NCBI GenBank assembly: GCA_024636635.1
Contig: JAGXGV010000073.1
Coordinates: 1-46,263, forward strand
Length of the DNA stretch: 46,263 nucleotides
Origin: Puniceibacterium sp.
GTDB taxonomy: Bacteria; Pseudomonadota; Alphaproteobacteria; Rhodobacterales; Rhodobacteraceae
Reading direction: 5' to 3'
The notes beneath the pieces were generated by a model. That model saw only the letters and a program-made list of their open reading frames with translations. It did no database searches and was not told where the DNA came from. Shown one piece after another: positions 43,426-46,263 of the stretch. The position numbers and the translations under genes are program-made. Position 1 is the stretch's first letter, and the number at the start of each line of letters is the position of its first letter.

Positions 43426-43877
43426 CGCCGCGTCGGCCCCGGGCCGAGGATGCACCGGCCATGGCTGCAATCGTCAACGCCTGGATCGATGCGACGCCCT
43501 GGATGGAACGCGATCTGCCGCCCGCGCAGATAGAGGCGCTGATCTCCGACGGCATGGCACTGCGCGAAATTTGGGTGATATGCACGCCGGTCGCGGGTTA
43601 TATCCCGATCGAAGTGGAGATTGCCCATATCTGGGGATTTTATTGCGCGCGGACGGGTCAGGGTCTGGGCAAGCGCCTGCTGGACCAGGCCAAGCAGGGG
43701 CGGGATTTCCTGTCGCTGAACACGCATCTGCCGAACCTTGGCGCACAGAGGTTCTATGTCCGCGAGGGGTTTCAGGCGGTGGGGCAACACGATGCGGGGC
43801 CGGTATCGACGGCAAAGCCTGTGGCCGGGCAGGGGGCCGGAGGCCCGCGCGAGATGCGCATGGAGTGGCGGTCATGA
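43422..43877 (+). CDS. GNAT-family N-acetyltransferase
   Basis: A 151-residue acetyltransferase. The acetyl-CoA motif GQGLGKRLLDQA is near residues 75-86, and NLGAQRFYVREGF (about 106-118) is the C-terminal GNAT segment. It starts inside the ATPase stop (ATGA) and its own stop overlaps the permease start (ATGA), so it is fully embedded in the transporter operon. Its substrate is unknown; an amine made or imported by the pathway is one possibility. Confidence 0.87.
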   Translation: MTPRRPRAEDAPAMAAIVNAWIDATPWMERDLPPAQIEALISDGMALREIWVICTPVAGYIPIEVEIAHIWGFYCARTGQGLGKRLLDQAKQGRDFLSLNTHLPNLGAQRFYVREGFQAVGQHDAGPVSTAKPVAGQGAGGPREMRMEWRS

Positions 43878-44734
43878 GATCCGTTGTTCCGGTCCTGACG
43901 GTTGTCGGTGCGATCTTCGTGATCTGGTACGCCGCAGCCGTCTGGCTGAATGCGCCCTGGGCGCGGGATGTGGCGGCGCGCGCGGACCGGACGCTGAGCG
44001 TGACGGAACTGGTGGCGGACACCTGGGCGCAGGACAAGCCCAAGTTGCCTGCACCGCATCAGGTGGCGGTCGAACTGTGGGACACGGTGGTGGGCCAGAA
44101 TGTCACCTCGAAACGCTCGCTGGTGTATCACGCATGGGTCACGCTCAGCGCGACGCTGCTTGGCTTTGCGATGGGCACGGCGCTGGGCTTCGTTCTGGCG
44201 CTGGGCATTGTCTACAACCGCGTGATGGACATGAGCGTGATGCCCTGGGTGATCGCGTCGCAGACCATCCCGATCCTTGCCATCGCGCCGATGATCATCG
44301 TCGTGCTGAACGCGGTGGGCCTGTCAGGTCTGCTGCCCAAGGCGATCATCAGCATGTACCTGTCGTTCTTTCCCATCGTCGTCGGCATGGTCAAGGGGTT
44401 GCGCAGCCCCGATGTGATGATGCTTGACCAGATGCGGACGTGGAATGCGACCCGCGTGCAGGAGTTCCTGAAGCTGCGCCTGCCGTCGTCGATGCCTTAC
44501 CTTTTCACCTCGATGAAGATCGCCATGGCGGCGTCGCTGGTCGGCGCTATCGTGGGCGAACTGCCTACCGGGGCGGTTGCGGGGCTGGGCGCGCGGCTGC
44601 TGGCGGGATCCTATTATGGCCAGACCATCCAGATCTGGTCGGCGCTGATCATGGCGGCGGTGCTGGCCGCGACGGCGGTGGCGCTGATCGGCCTTGCACA
44701 GCGGGTCGTGCTGAAACGGATGGGCATGGCATGA
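43874..44734 (+). CDS. ABC transporter permease 1
   Basis: A 286-residue inner-membrane permease of the BPD type. After an N-terminal transmembrane helix (about 5-25) and a soluble stretch there are about five further helices (from about 90). The EAA loop, which contacts the ATPase, is in MRTWNATRVQEFLKLRLPSSMPY (about 192-214). It is coupled at both ends by ATGA overlaps and probably pairs with permease 2 as a heterodimer. Confidence 0.9.
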   Translation: MRSVVPVLTVVGAIFVIWYAAAVWLNAPWARDVAARADRTLSVTELVADTWAQDKPKLPAPHQVAVELWDTVVGQNVTSKRSLVYHAWVTLSATLLGFAMGTALGFVLALGIVYNRVMDMSVMPWVIASQTIPILAIAPMIIVVLNAVGLSGLLPKAIISMYLSFFPIVVGMVKGLRSPDVMMLDQMRTWNATRVQEFLKLRLPSSMPYLFTSMKIAMAASLVGAIVGELPTGAVAGLGARLLAGSYYGQTIQIWSALIMAAVLAATAVALIGLAQRVVLKRMGMA

Positions 44735-45579
44735 TCTGGCTGCTGCTTGGCATCGCGGTCTGGGGGGGCGGATGGGCGCTGAACATCTGGCTGTCGGGGC
44801 GTCCGGTATCAACCGCCACGTCGCTTGCCGTGCCGGTGGTGTTTGGCCTGACGCTGGTCGTGATCTGGGAATGTCTGGTGCGCGGATTGGAGATTTCTCC
44901 GATATTGCTGCCACCCCCCACGGCCATCGGTGCCCGCGTGGCGGTTTCAGGCGACATCCTGTGGGAGGATTTTGTGCAGACCGTGATCAAGGGTGCGCTG
45001 AGCGGCTATGTCATCGGCTGCCTTGCGGCCTTTGGTGTCGCGCTGCTGGCGGACCGTTTCGTGTTCCTGCGGCGCGGGCTGCTGCCGGTCGGGAACTTTG
45101 TCGCGGCCCTGCCGATCATCGGGCTGGCCCCGATCATGGTCATGTGGTTCGGATTCGACTGGCAGTCAAAGGCGGCCATCGTCGTCGTGATGGTGTTCTT
45201 TCCGATGCTGGTGAACACGGTTCAGGGGTTGCTCGCCGCCGAGACCATGCAGCGCGACCTGATGCGCACCTACGGCGCCGGCTACTGGACCACGCTGGTC
45301 AAACTTCGGCTGCCTGCGGCAATGCCGTTCATCTTCAACGGGCTGAAAATTGCGACAACGCTGGCGCTGATCGGGGCGATTGTTGCGGAATTCTTCGGCT
45401 CTCCGATCCGGGGGATGGGGTTTCGCATCTCGACTTCGGTCGGACAGCTTGCGCTGGATCTGGTCTGGGCCGAAATCCTTGTGGCGGCGGTGGCCGGATC
45501 GGCGTTCTATGGGGCCGTGGCGCTGATCGAGCGTGCGGTGACGTTCTGGCACCCGTCCCAGAGAGGGCGGGCCAGATGA
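44731..45579 (+). CDS. ABC transporter permease 2
   Basis: A 282-residue BPD permease with about seven hydrophobic segments. The EAA loop lies in LMRTYGAGYWTTLVKLRLPAAMPF (about 178-201), with the LPAAMPFIFNGLKI pattern typical of the NitT/TauT group. Starts four bases within permease 1 (ATGA). The substrate-binding protein gene follows 31 bases after the stop. Confidence 0.9.
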   Translation: MIWLLLGIAVWGGGWALNIWLSGRPVSTATSLAVPVVFGLTLVVIWECLVRGLEISPILLPPPTAIGARVAVSGDILWEDFVQTVIKGALSGYVIGCLAAFGVALLADRFVFLRRGLLPVGNFVAALPIIGLAPIMVMWFGFDWQSKAAIVVVMVFFPMLVNTVQGLLAAETMQRDLMRTYGAGYWTTLVKLRLPAAMPFIFNGLKIATTLALIGAIVAEFFGSPIRGMGFRISTSVGQLALDLVWAEILVAAVAGSAFYGAVALIERAVTFWHPSQRGRAR

Positions 45580-45610
45580 CAAAAACAACAGGATCAACAT
45601 GGAGGATCTC

Positions 45611-46263
45611 ATGACATATCTCAAACTGGCGTCCGGTGCGGCACTTGGCCTTGTGGCAGGGGCGGCGCAGGCGGCTGACGACCTGTCGCTGCAACTCAAA
45701 TGGGTGACGCAGGCGCAGTTCGCAGGGTATTACGTGGCCGCCGACAAGGGTTTTTACGAAGAAGAAGACCTGAATGTCACGATCAAGCCGGGTGGCCCGG
45801 ACATCGCCCCCGTGCAGGTGCTGCTGGGGGGCGGCGCGGACGTGATGGTGGACTGGCTGCCCTCGGCGCTGGCGGCGCGCGAAAAGGGTGCTCCGATCGT
45901 GAATATCGCGCAGCCCTTTGCAAAGTCGGGCCTGATGCTGACCTGCCTCAAGGAACACAACATCAATTCGCCCGAGGATTTTCCCGGCCATACGCTGGGT
46001 ACCTGGTTCTTCGGCAACGAGATCCCGCTGTTTTCCTGGATGGGCAAGCTGGGGTATCCGACTGACGGTTCCGAAGGCGGCGTGACGATCCAGAAGATCA
46101 ACTTCAACGTCGACCCGCTGCTGCAAAAGCAGGTCGAATGTGCCACCACCATGACCTACAACGAATACTGGCAGGTGATCGACGCCGGGCTGACCCCCGA
46201 CGATCTGGTGGTGTTCAAATACGAGGACGAAGGGATTTCCACCCTTGAGGACGGGCTTTACAC
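45611..46263 (+). CDS. ABC transporter substrate-binding protein, NMT1/THI5-like (partial)
   Basis: The window ends inside this gene; 217 complete codons are visible. A signal peptide of about 22 residues (GAAQA-A) is followed by an NMT1/THI5-like periplasmic binding fold: LQLKWVTQAQFAGYYVAADK (about 28-47), GFYEEEDLNVTIKPGG and LLGGGADVMVDWLPSAL. Members bind pyrimidine-like compounds (thiamine precursors, riboflavin and related ligands). GGAGG at 45601-45605 fits the ATG at 45611. With the ABC genes before it, it completes an uptake system. Confidence 0.9.
   Translation, partial: MTYLKLASGAALGLVAGAAQAADDLSLQLKWVTQAQFAGYYVAADKGFYEEEDLNVTIKPGGPDIAPVQVLLGGGADVMVDWLPSALAAREKGAPIVNIAQPFAKSGLMLTCLKEHNINSPEDFPGHTLGTWFFGNEIPLFSWMGKLGYPTDGSEGGVTIQKINFNVDPLLQKQVECATTMTYNEYWQVIDAGLTPDDLVVFKYEDEGISTLEDGLY

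Overview
The window reads as a chromosomal segment of a marine-type alphaproteobacterium of the family Rhodobacteraceae (Roseobacter group). This rests on the gene families present: DUF1467, the 44-residue aa3 oxidase subunit IV, a DmdC-like acyl-CoA dehydrogenase, an NDUFA9-like protein, ETF-ubiquinone oxidoreductase and PhaAB. High GC, ATGA-type coupled starts and group-typical intergenic hairpin elements agree. No species can be named from sequence alone.

Positions 1-2810 look like accessory DNA ending at the 3' end of a tRNA-Leu(CAG) gene. They hold an amphi-Trp domain protein, a secreted PepSY protein, an ExoD-like membrane protein and a wrecked IS110-type transposase. From about 3.0 to 29.3 kb the content is housekeeping: an NDUFA9-like reductase, M48 lipoprotein protease, nitroreductase/EI24 pair, methylmalonyl-CoA epimerase, a response regulator, a DUF1800/DUF1501 export pair, a DsbD-like protein, YqgE, a DmdC-like dehydrogenase coupled to an MBL hydrolase, AzlCD, MobA plus a MobB fusion, GreA, ETF-QO, a TPR protein with IspE, a long-chain polyprenyl diphosphate synthase, DUF2007, a frameshifted methyltransferase and a YdcH-like protein.

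From 29.4 to 35.7 kb come an esterase/ring-cleaving-dioxygenase-like pair, phaA-phaB (polyhydroxyalkanoate precursor synthesis), an EAL phosphodiesterase, rpsD with a clear promoter and structured leader, and a DUF1127 protein.

The right end (35.8 kb to the window edge) is a pyrimidine catabolic and uptake locus. PreT-PreA would reduce uracil/thymine, the dihydropyrimidinase opens the ring, the HyuC-type amidohydrolase would hydrolyse the N-carbamoyl product, and a RutR-like TetR regulator lies divergently. RutR-type palindromes are visible in front of preTA and in the rutR-hyuC gap. A coupled ABC transporter with an NMT1/THI5-like binding protein follows, with an acetyltransferase gene inserted between its ATPase and permease genes.

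The most unusual signals are a recurring two-hairpin intergenic element with compensatory changes (16.2, 18.6 and, more diverged, 38.6 kb), a MobB fused to a second RNase H-like domain, the RutR-type operators, CtrA-type boxes, and the GNAT gene inside the transporter operon. I did not find a clearly novel defence or mobile system. No CRISPR array or toxin-antitoxin pair was recognised.
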